Assembly: GCF_900142755.1 (NCBI RefSeq)
Contig: NZ_FRCA01000001.1
Location: 494,888-558,887, forward strand
DNA: 64,000 bases
Origin: Halomonas cupida
Lineage (GTDB): Bacteria; Pseudomonadota; Gammaproteobacteria; Pseudomonadales; Halomonadaceae
Direction: 5' to 3'
The position numbers and the translations under genes were made by a program. A model generated the notes under the pieces. That model was not told the origin of the DNA. It saw only the letters and a list, made by a program, of their open reading frames with translations, and did not search any database. This document shows positions 42,770 through 52,884 of the stretch, piece after piece (the first letter of the stretch is position 1; the number at the start of each line of letters is the position of its first letter).

Positions 42770-43026
42770 CCTCCTGGTTCAGGTGTCTGCTTGAGGGTTG
42801 TCTGTGCTGGCTGGCGGCTTTTCTCCTCTGCGCGCTGCACGGTGCCTGGCCTTGTCCTCGCTGGTATCGTCGGGCACCAGGGCCAGCAGGGTTTCATCGC
42901 TGTCGGCCTCGAAGCGGGTATCTCTGGTCATGACCCGGACGCTACCATCTTCACTGTAGGCGGAGATGACCCGGGCTTCCGGGTTATCGCGTCGGTAGTC
43001 GTCGAAGGTGTATTCCTTGCTCAACC
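42770..43026. repeat. 257-bp direct repeat, copy 2
   Basis: Identical to 39392-39648. It is the 3' end of the intact antiporter gene, so the element that integrated here kept this gene whole. Confidence 0.9.
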
Positions 43027-44644
43027 GCGTCAGGCGTAGACACCAGCCGGTGTTGATGTGTTCGATAGCGGTGTCGTAGTCGAGGTTGTTGCCGAAATAG
43101 TAGCCTCCGAGTGTTTCCGGTGCCTTGTGAGCGCTATCGCCGATATCACCGCGGGACGGAGCGAACTGGAAGACACGATGGCGGCCAAACTCGGGGCCAT
43201 AGTTGACGCACACCAGGGCGTTGTAATCGTCGTTGTCGGTCAATGCCACCACCGAGTCGAACTGGTTCATCTCGATATCCAGCTCGGCTTCTTCCGAAAG
43301 AATTTCACCGAAGTAGCACGGGATATCGTGACCGCGTACCGCGCGAATTCGCTTCCAGTTACGGTCGGCGATCATCACCGGCCGTCCGATGGACTGGATG
43401 GTCTCGGCCAGTCTGCGGCTGAAGGGATTGGCACCGACGATCAGTAAGCCCTTGGTACCTGTCGATTTGAGATTGAAATGACGGGACAACGGCTCCAGTG
43501 AGAAGCCGTGGAAGACCACGGTGACCGCCACGATGGCAAAGGCCAGTGGCGGCAGGATGGCGGCATCCTCGACGCCCAGTTCCACCAGCCGATTGCCGAA
43601 CAGGCCGGCGATGGCCACGGCCACCACACCGCGAGGGCCGATCCAGCCCACAATCAGCTTTTCCGACAGCGGCAGCCCGGTTCCGATAAGTGACAGGAAT
43701 ACCGCCAGCGGGCGTACCACAAACAACACCATCAGTACGAAGACAATCTCACGCCAGCCCAGTGAGGTCAGGGTCGCGAGGTCGACATCTGCCGCGAGCA
43801 GGATGAATACCGCCGAGACCAGCAGTACGGTGATGTTCTCCTTGAAGCGTCGGATCTCATCCAATGATGCCACCGAAGAGTTGCCGAGCACCATGCCCAT
43901 GACGGTTACCGCCAGCAGACCACTCTCGTGCAGCAGGGAGTTGGGCAGGGTATAGATGATCAGGACGGCGACGATCATCACCGGCACCTTGAGGTATTCG
44001 GGGATATGACCCTTGCGCAGGGCGAGGATCAGCAACCAGGCGCCGAGATAGCCAATGCCGATGGATAGCACGATGCCCAACGCCATATGGCCGAGAGTGG
44101 TGGAAAGCGAGTGCGCCGAGTAGGCGACAATCGTCAGCTCGAAGGCAAGCACGGCGGCCAGGGCGCCCACCGGGTCATTGACGATGGCTTCCCAACGCAG
44201 GATCTCGGCGGGGCGGCGCTTGAGACTGGCTTGACGCAACAGCGGGATGATCACCGTGGGACCGGTGACGATCAGAATACCACCCAGTACCGCAGCCGAT
44301 GCCCAGCTCAGTCCGCCGATGTAATGGCCGCAGAGGGTCGCCAATCCCCACACCAGAGGTCCGCCAATGATGACCAGACGTCTCACTGCTGTTTCGGCAT
44401 CGGCGAGCCGTGCGAAGTGCAGGGTCAGGCCGCCCTCGAACAGAATCAGCGCCACCGCTGTGGCAATCAGCGGCTCGAGCAGGTCACCGAATACCACCTG
44501 AGGCTGCAGGATTCCAGTGGTCGGGCCAATCAGCACACCGACTGCCAGCATGACCACGATGGCCGGGATCTTCCAGCGCCAGGCGATCCATTGAGCGCCA
44601 ATGCCGCAGGCCCCTATCAGGCAGAAGATTACGAGAGTGGTCAT
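42779..44644 (-). CDS. CPA1-type cation:proton antiporter with TrkA-N-like Rossmann domain
   Basis: 621-aa antiporter, start at 44644 (MTTLVIFCLIGACGIGAQWI) with GGAGG 8 bp upstream. The membrane part (about residues 1-390) has about 12 helices with the ion-binding region AIVNDPVGALAAVLAFELTI and GWIGPRGVVAVAIAGLFGNR. A Rossmann nucleotide-binding domain follows (GTKGLLIVGANPFSRRLAET; QFDSVVALTDNDDYNALVCV), suggesting control by NAD(H). The last 80 residues are charged and lie in the direct repeat. Likely role: Na+/K+ efflux in a halophile. Before the island came in, ridA would have been directly downstream. Confidence 0.94.
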   Translation of the reverse strand: MTTLVIFCLIGACGIGAQWIAWRWKIPAIVVMLAVGVLIGPTTGILQPQVVFGDLLEPLIATAVALILFEGGLTLHFARLADAETAVRRLVIIGGPLVWGLATLCGHYIGGLSWASAAVLGGILIVTGPTVIIPLLRQASLKRRPAEILRWEAIVNDPVGALAAVLAFELTIVAYSAHSLSTTLGHMALGIVLSIGIGYLGAWLLILALRKGHIPEYLKVPVMIVAVLIIYTLPNSLLHESGLLAVTVMGMVLGNSSVASLDEIRRFKENITVLLVSAVFILLAADVDLATLTSLGWREIVFVLMVLFVVRPLAVFLSLIGTGLPLSEKLIVGWIGPRGVVAVAIAGLFGNRLVELGVEDAAILPPLAFAIVAVTVVFHGFSLEPLSRHFNLKSTGTKGLLIVGANPFSRRLAETIQSIGRPVMIADRNWKRIRAVRGHDIPCYFGEILSEEAELDIEMNQFDSVVALTDNDDYNALVCVNYGPEFGRHRVFQFAPSRGDIGDSAHKAPETLGGYYFGNNLDYDTAIEHINTGWCLRLTRLSKEYTFDDYRRDNPEARVISAYSEDGSVRVMTRDTRFEADSDETLLALVPDDTSEDKARHRAARRGEKPPASTDNPQADT

Positions 44645-44830
44645 GCAGAAGGCCTCCATGGCAATTCGGGACAGTAGCGGCGACAGCGCTCCCTCTGAAT
44701 GAGGATAGGGCAACAGCGAGGTAACGGTCGATGCTCCAGAGCAAGGAGCGCGGGAATCGGAGGAAGGGCGAGGAGTCTCTGGTCTGAAGTAGAATGGCTA
44801 TATCAACACTGGGGCACAGGAAACGGGTTT

Positions 44831-45178
44831 ATGGCACTAAGCGAATTCGAATTGAAGCGGGTGGAGCGTGCGGTCTCCGCATTCATGGACCGAAGACGAC
44901 CACCGGAGCATATCCGGGCGAAGCTGGATTTCGGCTATCGCATAGATGGACAGAGTCTCGAACTGTTCGAGATTCGTCCATGGTTTGTTGACCCTACGAA
45001 GGTCATGGAAAGGCCGTTGGCGAAGGGTACCTATGTCAAGAGTCGCGGCAGATGGAAGATATACTGGCAGCGAGCGGACTTGAAATGGCACCTGTATAAA
45101 CCTGAGCCGGAAGTGAATTCCGTAGAGGCATTTCTGGCCGTTGTCGAAGCGGACGAGTTTGCCTGCTTCTTTGGCTGA
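44831..45178 (+). CDS. DUF3024 family protein
   Basis: 115-aa protein of unknown function, start at 44831 behind AGGAAA. DUF3024 features: an N-terminal helix (FELKRVERAVSAFMDRRRPP), RAKLDFGYRIDGQSLELFEI and then RPWFVDPTKVMERPLAKGTY, with conserved aromatic residues near RGRWKIYWQRADLKWHLYKP. These are typical of short proteins found near mobile DNA and in many proteobacteria. Stand-alone gene divergent from the antiporter. Confidence 0.88.
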   Translation: MALSEFELKRVERAVSAFMDRRRPPEHIRAKLDFGYRIDGQSLELFEIRPWFVDPTKVMERPLAKGTYVKSRGRWKIYWQRADLKWHLYKPEPEVNSVEAFLAVVEADEFACFFG

Positions 45179-45253
45179 GGCACGTCCGTGTGCCTTTCGG
45201 CCAATGGCTTGCTGACTTCATGGCCCGCTGACGTTGTGTTGGATAGTTGCCAG

Positions 45254-46165
45254 TCAGCGGCTACTCAGCGCAACGCCGGTTCTGGAGCGGTTGGGCCGTG
45301 AAATGCTGCGGCTTATCCAGTCGCCTACCGCGGCGATGCGCTCCAGATCGACACCACAGTCGATACCCAGACCATTGAGCAGATAGACCACATCTTCCGT
45401 GGCGACATTACCGCTGGCACCTTTGGCGTAGGGACAACCCCCCAGACCGGCGACGGAACTGTCGATTACCGCAACGCCCTGGTCGAGGGCTGCCATCAGG
45501 TTGGCCAATGCCTGGCCGTAGGTGTCATGGAAGTGGGCGGCCAGATGCTCGATGGGGATGTCCCGTGAGACGACTTCAATCAACCGGCTGGCCTTGAGCG
45601 GAGTACCGGTACCGATGGTGTCGCCCAGGGAAACCTCGTAGCAGCCCATCTCATATAATGCTCGGGAAACGCTGGCGACCTGTTCGGGATCGATCTCGCC
45701 CTCATAGGGGCAGCCCAGCACGCAGGAGACGTAACCACGCACGCGTACGCCGGCGGCTTGGGCGCGTTCGACGACGGGCGCAAAGCGCGTCAGGGACTCG
45801 GCAATGCTGCAGTTGATGTTCTTCTGCGAGAAGCTCTCCGAGGCGGCGCCGAATACCGCCACCTCCTTGACGCCACACTCCAGTGCGGCCCCCAACCCCT
45901 TGAGGTTGGGGGTCAGGGCGGAGTAGGTCACCTGTGGCCTTGCCTGACCCTCCTGCATCAGCGCCTGCATCACTTCGCGGTGGTCAGCCATCTGCGGCAC
46001 CCACTTCGGTGATACGAAGCTGGCGGCTTCGATATGGCGATGTCCCGCACCGGCCAGACGCTCGATCAATTCGAGCTTGGTCGCCGTAGGGATCGGTTGT
46101 GGCTCATTCTGCAGGCCATCGCGCGGGCCAGCCTCGACGAGGCGAACGCTAGCGGGGAAGCTCAT
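45254..46165 (-). CDS. mvaB: Hydroxymethylglutaryl-CoA lyase
   Basis: Last step of leucine degradation: HMG-CoA to acetyl-CoA and acetoacetate. 303 aa from 46165, full length. Signature VRLVEAGPRDGLQNEPQPIP at the N-terminus with catalytic Arg-Asp, metal ligands in HLAAHFHDTYGQALANLMAA, and the lyase signature SVAGLGGCPYAKGASGNVAT with the active Cys. Terminal gene of the liu operon, 42 bp after liuD. Confidence 0.96.
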   Translation of the reverse strand: MSFPASVRLVEAGPRDGLQNEPQPIPTATKLELIERLAGAGHRHIEAASFVSPKWVPQMADHREVMQALMQEGQARPQVTYSALTPNLKGLGAALECGVKEVAVFGAASESFSQKNINCSIAESLTRFAPVVERAQAAGVRVRGYVSCVLGCPYEGEIDPEQVASVSRALYEMGCYEVSLGDTIGTGTPLKASRLIEVVSRDIPIEHLAAHFHDTYGQALANLMAALDQGVAVIDSSVAGLGGCPYAKGASGNVATEDVVYLLNGLGIDCGVDLERIAAVGDWISRSISRPNRSRTGVALSSR

Positions 46166-46207
46166 CTCTGTCTCTCCAGCACTCAACAAAAGGGTTTATC
46201 CTGGCCA

Positions 46208-48322
46208 TCATTCACTGGCGCTGAAGTCGAGCAGTACGTCGCCCTGACCAACGCTGTCGCCCGGGACGAAGTGGAAGCCATCGACACTGCCGTCGTCTGG
46301 CGCATTCAGCGTGTGCTCCATCTTCATGGCTTCCATCACCATCAGGGCGTCGCCCCGTTGCACCGGGTGTCCGGGCTCGACCAGCAACGCAACTACGGTG
46401 CCGTGCATGGGCGCGGTCAGCGTGGCCTCGGATTCCCGGGCACTGGCATCAATGGCATCGATACGCCGCCACAGCAGGCGTGTCTCGCCACTCGTCTCTT
46501 GCTTCAAGGTGCCATCCTCACCCTGTACCGCGCCACTGCCGGAGGTCAGCACAATCACATTACCGTCGCGGCGAGCCAGCAGGCGTCGACGGTGCCCATC
46601 CAGAGTGATGGCCACGGCATCACCGGACAGGTCGGTCAAACATGCGGTGAACTGATGAGGTTCGCGGTTAGCGCCGGTGACGCTCAATTGCCAGGCATCG
46701 TCATCGATGCCGTGACGGCCTTCAACGATGGCCAGGCTGGCCGGAGCCAGATCATTGGCCTCGGTCGGGTCACTCAAGGCAATGCGGATACGCCGCGGGC
46801 CGTTGAGACGGAAGCCATCATGACGGTCCCAGGGCGACTGACTCTCGCGTTCGCCGGCCAACTGATACAGGGCGATCAGTGCAGCACTGGCCAGGTCCTG
46901 AGCACTGGTCTCGCGCCTGGCAAACAGGCTGGACTCGTGACGTTCGATAAAGCGCGTATCGAGTTCGGCCGCCTTGAAGGCCGGGTGGCTGGCCAGCCGC
47001 TGCAGGAAACCCCGGTTGGTGACCACGCCCTGAATATCGAGGGCGGCGAGGGCCCGGTTGAGCGTGGCCAGAGCTGCAGCACGATCCGGGCCATGGACAA
47101 TCAACTTGGCCAGCATCGGATCGTAGTGCATCGAGACGCTGTCGCCGCTGTCCACGCCGCTATCGAGGCGCACCTCACGTTCGTCCAGGGCAGCCCCCTG
47201 AAGATCCAGAGCGAAGCGGGTCAGTTGACCTGTCGCCGGCAGGAAGTCGTTGTCTGCATCTTCCGCATAGAGACGTGCTTCGAAGCTGTGCCCGTCGATG
47301 ACCAGCGCGGCCTGATCCTTCGGCAATGGCTCGCCCATGGCCACGCGTAGCTGCCATTCCACCAGGTCCTCGCCGGTGATCATCTCGGTCACCGGATGCT
47401 CGACCTGCAGGCGGGTATTCATCTCCATGAAGTAGAAACGCTGCGGCTCCTGAGATTGACCTTGCGGGGCGTCGAGCAGGAATTCCACGGTACCGGCACC
47501 GACATAGCCGATCTCCCGGGCGGCACGTACCGCCGCTTCGCCCATCTGCTGGCGCAGGGCTTCCGTCATGCCTGGCGCAGGAGCTTCTTCGAGAACCTTC
47601 TGGTGGCGACGCTGTACGCTGCAGTCGCGCTCGAACAGGTAGACACCATTACCGTGGCGGTCGCAGAACACCTGGACCTCGACGTGGCGTGGCTGAGTCA
47701 GGTACTTCTCGATCAGCATGCGATCATCGCCGAAGGCGGCTCGGGATTCGCGACGGCAACCGTCCAGCGCCGCCTGAAACTGTCCATCGGACTCGACCAC
47801 GCGCATGCCCTTGCCGCCACCTCCTGCGCTGGCCTTGAGCAACACCGGATAGCCGATTGCCCCGGCCTCGCGGCGCAGCAGGTCATCATTCTGATCCTGG
47901 CCGTGATAGCCGGGCACCAGTGGCACTCCGGCATCCATCATGCGCGCCTTGGCCGCCGACTTGTCACCCATCGCTGCGATGGCCGAGGCGGGAGGGCCAA
48001 CGAAGACGATACCGGCCTCCTCACAGGCCTGGACAAATTCTCCGTTCTCCGACAGGAAGCCGTACCCTGGATGAATGGCGCCGGCGCCACTGCGTCGGGC
48101 TGCCTCGATCACTTTCGAGATGTCCAGGTAGCTCTCCCGCGCAGGAGCGGGTCCCAGGCGGATTGCCTCATCGGCCTCACGGACATGGCGAGCGTCGGCA
48201 TCGGCATCGGAATAGACCGCAATGGTGCGCAGGCCCATGCGGCGCGCGGTGCGCATCACACGGCAGGCAATCTCGCCGCGGTTGGCCACCAACAGGGTAT
48301 CGAAGCGGGAGGTTGCGCTCAT
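46208..48322 (-). CDS. liuD: Methylcrotonyl-CoA carboxylase biotin-containing alpha subunit
   Basis: Biotin carboxylase/BCCP subunit, 704 aa. Biotin carboxylase domain: TLLVANRGEIACRVMRTARR at the N-terminus, ATP-binding GGGGKGMRVVESDGQFQAAL, and EMNTRLQVEHPVTEMITGED. The biotinyl lysine motif is VMEAMKMEHTLNAPDDG near the C-terminus. It works with LiuB to carboxylate 3-methylcrotonyl-CoA. ATG overlaps the liuC stop by 4 bp. Confidence 0.96.
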   Translation of the reverse strand: MSATSRFDTLLVANRGEIACRVMRTARRMGLRTIAVYSDADADARHVREADEAIRLGPAPARESYLDISKVIEAARRSGAGAIHPGYGFLSENGEFVQACEEAGIVFVGPPASAIAAMGDKSAAKARMMDAGVPLVPGYHGQDQNDDLLRREAGAIGYPVLLKASAGGGGKGMRVVESDGQFQAALDGCRRESRAAFGDDRMLIEKYLTQPRHVEVQVFCDRHGNGVYLFERDCSVQRRHQKVLEEAPAPGMTEALRQQMGEAAVRAAREIGYVGAGTVEFLLDAPQGQSQEPQRFYFMEMNTRLQVEHPVTEMITGEDLVEWQLRVAMGEPLPKDQAALVIDGHSFEARLYAEDADNDFLPATGQLTRFALDLQGAALDEREVRLDSGVDSGDSVSMHYDPMLAKLIVHGPDRAAALATLNRALAALDIQGVVTNRGFLQRLASHPAFKAAELDTRFIERHESSLFARRETSAQDLASAALIALYQLAGERESQSPWDRHDGFRLNGPRRIRIALSDPTEANDLAPASLAIVEGRHGIDDDAWQLSVTGANREPHQFTACLTDLSGDAVAITLDGHRRRLLARRDGNVIVLTSGSGAVQGEDGTLKQETSGETRLLWRRIDAIDASARESEATLTAPMHGTVVALLVEPGHPVQRGDALMVMEAMKMEHTLNAPDDGSVDGFHFVPGDSVGQGDVLLDFSASE

Positions 48323-49179
48323 GAGCGGGGCTCCTGGGTTGTTACAGAACAGCTCGGTATAGAACGGTTCGGTACAGGGCGTTGCCAGGCCGGTGGGCGC
48401 TTGTCGAGAAAGCTTGCCAGCCCCTCCTGACCCTCGGGGCTGACACGTAATTCACTGATCACCCGACAGGTATGCTCGCGGGTGTCGTCACTGTCCGGAG
48501 CTCGCGCTACCTCGGCAAGCAGCGCCTTGGTAGCGCGACTGGCTTGAGGCGAAGTGGTGAGCAGCGTATCGATCATGCTGTCGACAGACGCATCCAACTG
48601 ATCGCTGGCGACAGACTGATGGACCAACCCCAGGTGTTCAGCGGTATCAACGTCGATGACTTCGGCAGTCAAGGCATAGCGGCGCATCTGTCGACTGCCG
48701 ATGGCACGCTGAACATAGGGACTGATCACCGCCGGTGAGAGACCGATGCGTACCTCCGACAGACAGAATCTCGCCCGCTCGCTGGCAATCACGATGTCAC
48801 AGCAGGCCGCCAGGCCCACCGCGCCACCGAAGGCGGCGCCCTGGACGCGGGCAATGGTCGGGCAGGGCAGGGTGTCGAGACCTTGCATCATCGCCGACAG
48901 CTTGCGTGAATCCGCCAGGTTGTCATCGAGATGGTAGTCGACCATGCGCTTCATCCAGTTGAGATCAGCACCGGCCGAGAAGCTCTTGCCCTCGGAACCC
49001 AGCACCAGTACGCGGACCGTACCTTGCTCAGCCTGCTGCCTGACGGCATCGAGATGCTGGTTGATCTGTTCGATCAAGCGGTCGTCGAAGGCGTTGTGGA
49101 CCTCGGGGCGGGTCAGGGTCAGCCAGGCAACGCCTCGAGAGTCGATCTGAAGCTTTGCAAGGCTTGTTGTGTCTGTCAT
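48319..49179 (-). CDS. liuC: Methylglutaconyl-CoA hydratase (enoyl-CoA hydratase family)
   Basis: Crotonase-fold hydratase, 286 aa, start at 49179 behind GAGG. Oxyanion-hole motifs: VLGSEGKSFSAGADLNWMKR and IARVQGAAFGGAVGLAACCD, then ARFCLSEVRIGLSPAVISPY with the catalytic Glu region. By position in the liu operon it hydrates 3-methylglutaconyl-CoA to HMG-CoA. Confidence 0.94.
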   Translation of the reverse strand: MTDTTSLAKLQIDSRGVAWLTLTRPEVHNAFDDRLIEQINQHLDAVRQQAEQGTVRVLVLGSEGKSFSAGADLNWMKRMVDYHLDDNLADSRKLSAMMQGLDTLPCPTIARVQGAAFGGAVGLAACCDIVIASERARFCLSEVRIGLSPAVISPYVQRAIGSRQMRRYALTAEVIDVDTAEHLGLVHQSVASDQLDASVDSMIDTLLTTSPQASRATKALLAEVARAPDSDDTREHTCRVISELRVSPEGQEGLASFLDKRPPAWQRPVPNRSIPSCSVTTQEPRS

Positions 49180-49313
49180 ATACAGCGACCTCATCGGTAA
49201 AGCGGTAAGCCGTAAGTTTCAAGCTGCAAGAACCCCAGCCAGACCTTCGAAGCGTGCTGCGAACTTCCAGCTTACAGCTTCAAGCTTATAGCTCCCCTTG
49301 CACAGCAAGGGGC
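49180..49313. repeat. Inverted intergenic repeat between liuB and liuC
   Basis: The 134-bp gap contains related phrases in inverted orientation, AAGCCGTAAGTTTCAAGCTG (49206-49225) and CAGCTTACAGCTTCAAGCTT (49269-49288), and a short hairpin CCCCTTGC/GCAAGGGG (49295-49313). It is unusually long for this operon, whose other joints are 42 bp or less. It may attenuate transcription or be a dispersed palindrome. Confidence 0.5.
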
Positions 49314-50921
49314 TTACATACGGAACACGCCGAAGCGCGTCGGTTCGTTTTCAGCGTTCATGGCGGCAGCCAGTGACAGTCCCAGCACGTCGCGAGTCTG
49401 GGCTGGATCAATGACTCCGTCATCCCATAGGCGGGCGCTGGCGTAGTAAGGGTGGCCCTGGTGCTCGTACTGCTCGCGAGTCGGTTGCTTGAAGGCTTCC
49501 TCGTCCTCGGCGGACCACTGCTCGCCGGCGCGTTCCATCTGTTCGCGCTTGACCTGGGCAAGTACACCAGCGGCCTGTTCACCGCCCATCACCGAGATAC
49601 GGGCGTTGGGCCACATGAACAGCAGGTTGGGATCGTAGGCGCGGCCACACATGCCGTAGTTGCCGGCACCGAAGCTGCCACCGATCAACACGGTGAACTT
49701 GGGAACCCTGGCGCAGGCCACCGCGGTGACCAGTTTGGCACCGTGCTTGGCGATGCCTTCATGCTCGTATTTCGAACCCACCATGAAACCGGTGATGTTC
49801 TGCAGGAATACCAGCGGGATGCCGCGCTGGGCGCAGAGTTCAATGAAGTGGGCACCCTTGAGTGCGCTTTCCGAGAACAGCACACCGTTGTTGGCGACGA
49901 TGCCCACCGGATGGCCATGGATATGTGCAAAGCCGGTGACCAGGGTGTCGCCGTAATAGCGCTTGAACTCGTCGAAGTCGGAACCATCGACAATGCGAGC
50001 GATCACCTCGCGTACCTCGAAGGGCTTGCGCAGGTCGGTACCGACAATGCCGTACAGTTCCTCGGCAGCATATTTCGGTGCCCGTGGCTCGGCCATGGTC
50101 AGCGATCCACGTTTCTGCCAGTTGAGACGTGCCACACAGCGGCGTGCCAGCATCAGTGCATGGGCGTCGTTGTCCGCGTAGTGATCGGCCACGCCACTGA
50201 CACGGGTATGCACGTCGGCGCCACCGAGGTCCTCGGCGCTGATGGTCTCACCGGTAGCCGCCTTGACCAGTGGCGGGCCGCCGAGAAAGATGGTGCCCTG
50301 TTCGCGGACGATGATCGACTCGTCGGCCATGGCGGGGACATAGGCACCGCCAGCGGTGCAGGAGCCCATGACCACGGCAATCTGGGGGATGCCCTCGGCG
50401 GACATGGTGGCCTGGTTGTAGAAGATGCGCCCGAAGTGGTCGCGGTCAGGAAATACCTCGTCCTGGCGGGGCAGAAAAGCACCGCCGGAATCGACCAGGT
50501 AGAGGCAGGGAAGGCGATGCTTGCGGGCAATTTCCTGGGCCCGCAGGTGCTTCTTCACGGTGATCGGGAAATAGGTGCCGCCCTTGACCGTGGCATCATT
50601 GGCGACGATCACGCACTCGACACCGCTGACACGGCCGATGCCGGTCACCACTCCTGCCGCCGGTACTTCTGTGTCATAGAGCTCGTGGGCAGCCAGTCCT
50701 GATAATTCCAGGAAGGGCGAACCCTCGTCCAGCAGATGGTCGATGCGGTCGCGGACAAATAACTTGCCCCGCGACTCATGGCGCTCGCGAGCCTTGTTGC
50801 CGCCGCCCTGTTGGATCCGCTCAGTCAGTTCCTGAAGGTGTTCGACTTCAAGGCGCATCGCCGCCTCGCGAGCCTGAAAGTCCTCGGAACGAGGATTGAT
50901 GCTGCTATCGAGAGTTGCCAT
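49314..50921 (-). CDS. liuB: Methylcrotonyl-CoA carboxylase carboxyltransferase beta subunit
   Basis: Carboxyltransferase subunit, 535 aa. Motifs: [60 protein letters not shown] and [39 protein letters not shown]. Closely matches MCC-beta rather than propionyl-CoA carboxylase by operon partners. Located between liuA and liuC; 32 bp after liuA. Confidence 0.96.
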   Translation of the reverse strand: MATLDSSINPRSEDFQAREAAMRLEVEHLQELTERIQQGGGNKARERHESRGKLFVRDRIDHLLDEGSPFLELSGLAAHELYDTEVPAAGVVTGIGRVSGVECVIVANDATVKGGTYFPITVKKHLRAQEIARKHRLPCLYLVDSGGAFLPRQDEVFPDRDHFGRIFYNQATMSAEGIPQIAVVMGSCTAGGAYVPAMADESIIVREQGTIFLGGPPLVKAATGETISAEDLGGADVHTRVSGVADHYADNDAHALMLARRCVARLNWQKRGSLTMAEPRAPKYAAEELYGIVGTDLRKPFEVREVIARIVDGSDFDEFKRYYGDTLVTGFAHIHGHPVGIVANNGVLFSESALKGAHFIELCAQRGIPLVFLQNITGFMVGSKYEHEGIAKHGAKLVTAVACARVPKFTVLIGGSFGAGNYGMCGRAYDPNLLFMWPNARISVMGGEQAAGVLAQVKREQMERAGEQWSAEDEEAFKQPTREQYEHQGHPYYASARLWDDGVIDPAQTRDVLGLSLAAAMNAENEPTRFGVFRM

Positions 50922-50953
50922 ACAGCTCGCCTCTAGTGTGTCTTCTCGCCCGA

Positions 50954-52123
50954 TTACGCTGATTCATTGAAGATTTCGCGGCCAATCAGCATACGCCGAA
51001 TCTCGCTGGTACCCGCGCCGATCTCGTAGAGTTTGGCGTCGCGCAGCAGGCGCCCGGTGGGATATTCGTTGATATAGCCATTGCCTCCGAGCAACTGGAT
51101 GGCATCCAACGCCACCTGGGTAGCCTTCTCGGCGCAGTACAGGATCACCCCGGCGGCATCCTTGCGTGAGGCCTGGCCACGATCGCAGGCGGCAGCGACT
51201 GCATACAGATAGGCGCGACAGGCATTGAGGGTGGTGTACATATCAGCGATCTTGCCCTGTACCAACTGGAATTCGCCGATGGCCTGGTCGAACTGTTTGC
51301 GCTCGTGAATGTAGGGAACCACCACGTCCATGGCGGCCTGCATGATGCCGATGGGGCCAGCAGCCAGCACGGTGCGCTCGAAGTCGAGGCCGCCCATCAG
51401 TACGCGCACGCCCTTGCCAACCTCGCCGAGTACGTTGTCCGCTGGCACTTCGCAATCCTCGAAGACCAGCTCACAGGTGTTCGAACCGCGCATACCGAGC
51501 TTGTCGAGCTTCTGGGCGGTGGAAAAGCCCTTGAAGCCCTTCTCGATGATAAAGGCGGTGATGCCCTTCGAGCCGGCCTCTGGATCGGTCTTGGCATAGA
51601 CCACCAGCACGTCCGCGTCAGGACCGTTGGTGATCCACATCTTGTTGCCGTTGAGAATGTAGCGATCACCATCCTTGCGGGCGCGCAGTTTCATTGACAC
51701 CACATCAGAGCCGGCGCCCGGTTCGGACATGGCCAGTGCACCGACATGTTCTCCACTGATCAGTTTCGGCAGGTATTTCGCCTTCTGCTCGGCACTGGCA
51801 TTGAGCTTGATCTGGTTGACGCAGAGATTGGAGTGAGCGCCGTAGGAGAGGGCCACCGAGGCGCTGGCGCGCGAGATTTCTTCCATGGCGATACAGTGGG
51901 CGAGATAGCCCATGCCGCTGCCGCCGTCTTCATCGGCAACGGTGATGCCGAGCAGGCCCATATCACCGAACTTCTTCCACAAGTCGGCAGGGAACTCGTT
52001 GTTGGCGTCGATCTCCGCTGCGCGGGGGGCGATCTCGTCGCGCGCGAAGGCGTTGACCTGATCGCGAAGCATGACAAGGGTCTCGTCGAGACCGAAATCC
52101 AGAGGGGTGTAGGGACTATGCAT
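50954..52123 (-). CDS. liuA: Isovaleryl-CoA dehydrogenase
   Basis: FAD-dependent acyl-CoA dehydrogenase, 389 aa, the first enzyme of the leucine branch after BCKDH. Motifs: [20 protein letters not shown], the substrate/FAD segment [18 protein letters not shown] and the C-terminal [20 protein letters not shown] followed by [20 protein letters not shown]. First gene of the liuABCD-mvaB operon, with a LiuR-type palindrome upstream. Confidence 0.96.
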   Translation of the reverse strand: MHSPYTPLDFGLDETLVMLRDQVNAFARDEIAPRAAEIDANNEFPADLWKKFGDMGLLGITVADEDGGSGMGYLAHCIAMEEISRASASVALSYGAHSNLCVNQIKLNASAEQKAKYLPKLISGEHVGALAMSEPGAGSDVVSMKLRARKDGDRYILNGNKMWITNGPDADVLVVYAKTDPEAGSKGITAFIIEKGFKGFSTAQKLDKLGMRGSNTCELVFEDCEVPADNVLGEVGKGVRVLMGGLDFERTVLAAGPIGIMQAAMDVVVPYIHERKQFDQAIGEFQLVQGKIADMYTTLNACRAYLYAVAAACDRGQASRKDAAGVILYCAEKATQVALDAIQLLGGNGYINEYPTGRLLRDAKLYEIGAGTSEIRRMLIGREIFNESA

Positions 52124-52470
52124 GATGAACTCCCGGAATCCGGCGCAAGCGCGGGCAATGTAATGGTCGATATGTCAGTGCCCCGGACAGACGAGGCGTG
52201 CTGATGTCCTTGTTGCCGTACGAGCGCTCTCGACGCTGGCGATGAAGGTACGGCGGATAGTGGATACAGGCTAGGCAAGGTTTACGTTAACGTAAAGTGC
52301 AGCTTGGGCGCGTTACGACCAAAGTCGACGGGTGTGATCGAGGTCGAGTGCATCCGTTGGCCGAATTCTGGATAATCCTTCAGGGCGGAACTCCGCCCCG
52401 GTGTTTGGGAGTGGCAGGTCTCTATCGTCGGGACGAGGAAAGGTGACCTAATGAAGGAGGTGATGGACTG
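52124..52470. promoter_or_regulatory. Divergent liuA/EVE-gene region with LiuR-like operator
   Basis: TTTACGTTAACGTAAA (52281-52296) is a perfect 16-bp palindrome, 158 bp before liuA. MerR-family LiuR regulators of leucine catabolism in gammaproteobacteria bind sites of this general form, so it is a strong candidate. A second feature, GGCGGAACTCCGCC (52384-52397), is a short GC dyad nearer the EVE gene. No liuR gene is in the window. Confidence 0.7.
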
Positions 52471-52884
52471 ATGGCGTATTGGCTGTTCAAAACCGAACCC
52501 GATGTGTTTGGCTGGGATGATCTGGTTGCCAGAGGTGATCAGGGCGAAGAATGGGATGGCGTGCGTAACTACCAGGCACGCAACAATATGCGGGTGATGA
52601 AGAAGGGCGATCTTGGCCTTCTGTACCATTCCAACCAGGGGAAAGAGGCCGTCGGCATTGTTGAAGTCATTGCCGAGATACATCCCGACAGCACTACCGA
52701 TGACACCCGCTGGGAATGCGTCGATATCAAGGCGGTGCAACCCTTGCCGCGCGCGGTTTCGCTGGCGCAGGTGAAGTCGGAGCCGCGCCTGACTTCGATG
52801 GCACTGGTCAGTAATTCACGCCTCTCCGTGCAGCCGGTTACCGATCAGGAATGGAAGATTGTCATGGAACTGGCTGGTTTGTGA
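52471..52884 (+). CDS. EVE domain protein
   Basis: 137-aa EVE (PUA-like) domain protein, thought to bind modified bases in nucleic acids. The start AYWLFKTEPDVFGWDDLVAR is diagnostic, with GVRNYQARNNMRVMKKGDLG, LLYHSNQGKEAVGIVEVIAE and a C-terminal VTDQEWKIVMELAG. Strong AAGGAGG precedes it. In other genomes EVE genes can neighbour ygfZ/zapA-type or defence genes; here it stands alone. Confidence 0.94.
   Translation: MAYWLFKTEPDVFGWDDLVARGDQGEEWDGVRNYQARNNMRVMKKGDLGLLYHSNQGKEAVGIVEVIAEIHPDSTTDDTRWECVDIKAVQPLPRAVSLAQVKSEPRLTSMALVSNSRLSVQPVTDQEWKIVMELAGL

Noticed and set aside
46034..48430. Long forward frames opposite mvaB/liuD
   Set aside because: Shadows of the biotin carboxylase subunit; no ribosome-binding site and no family features.
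49452..50702. 416-codon forward frame opposite liuB
   Set aside because: Antisense shadow; liuB motifs and operon position are clear on the other strand.
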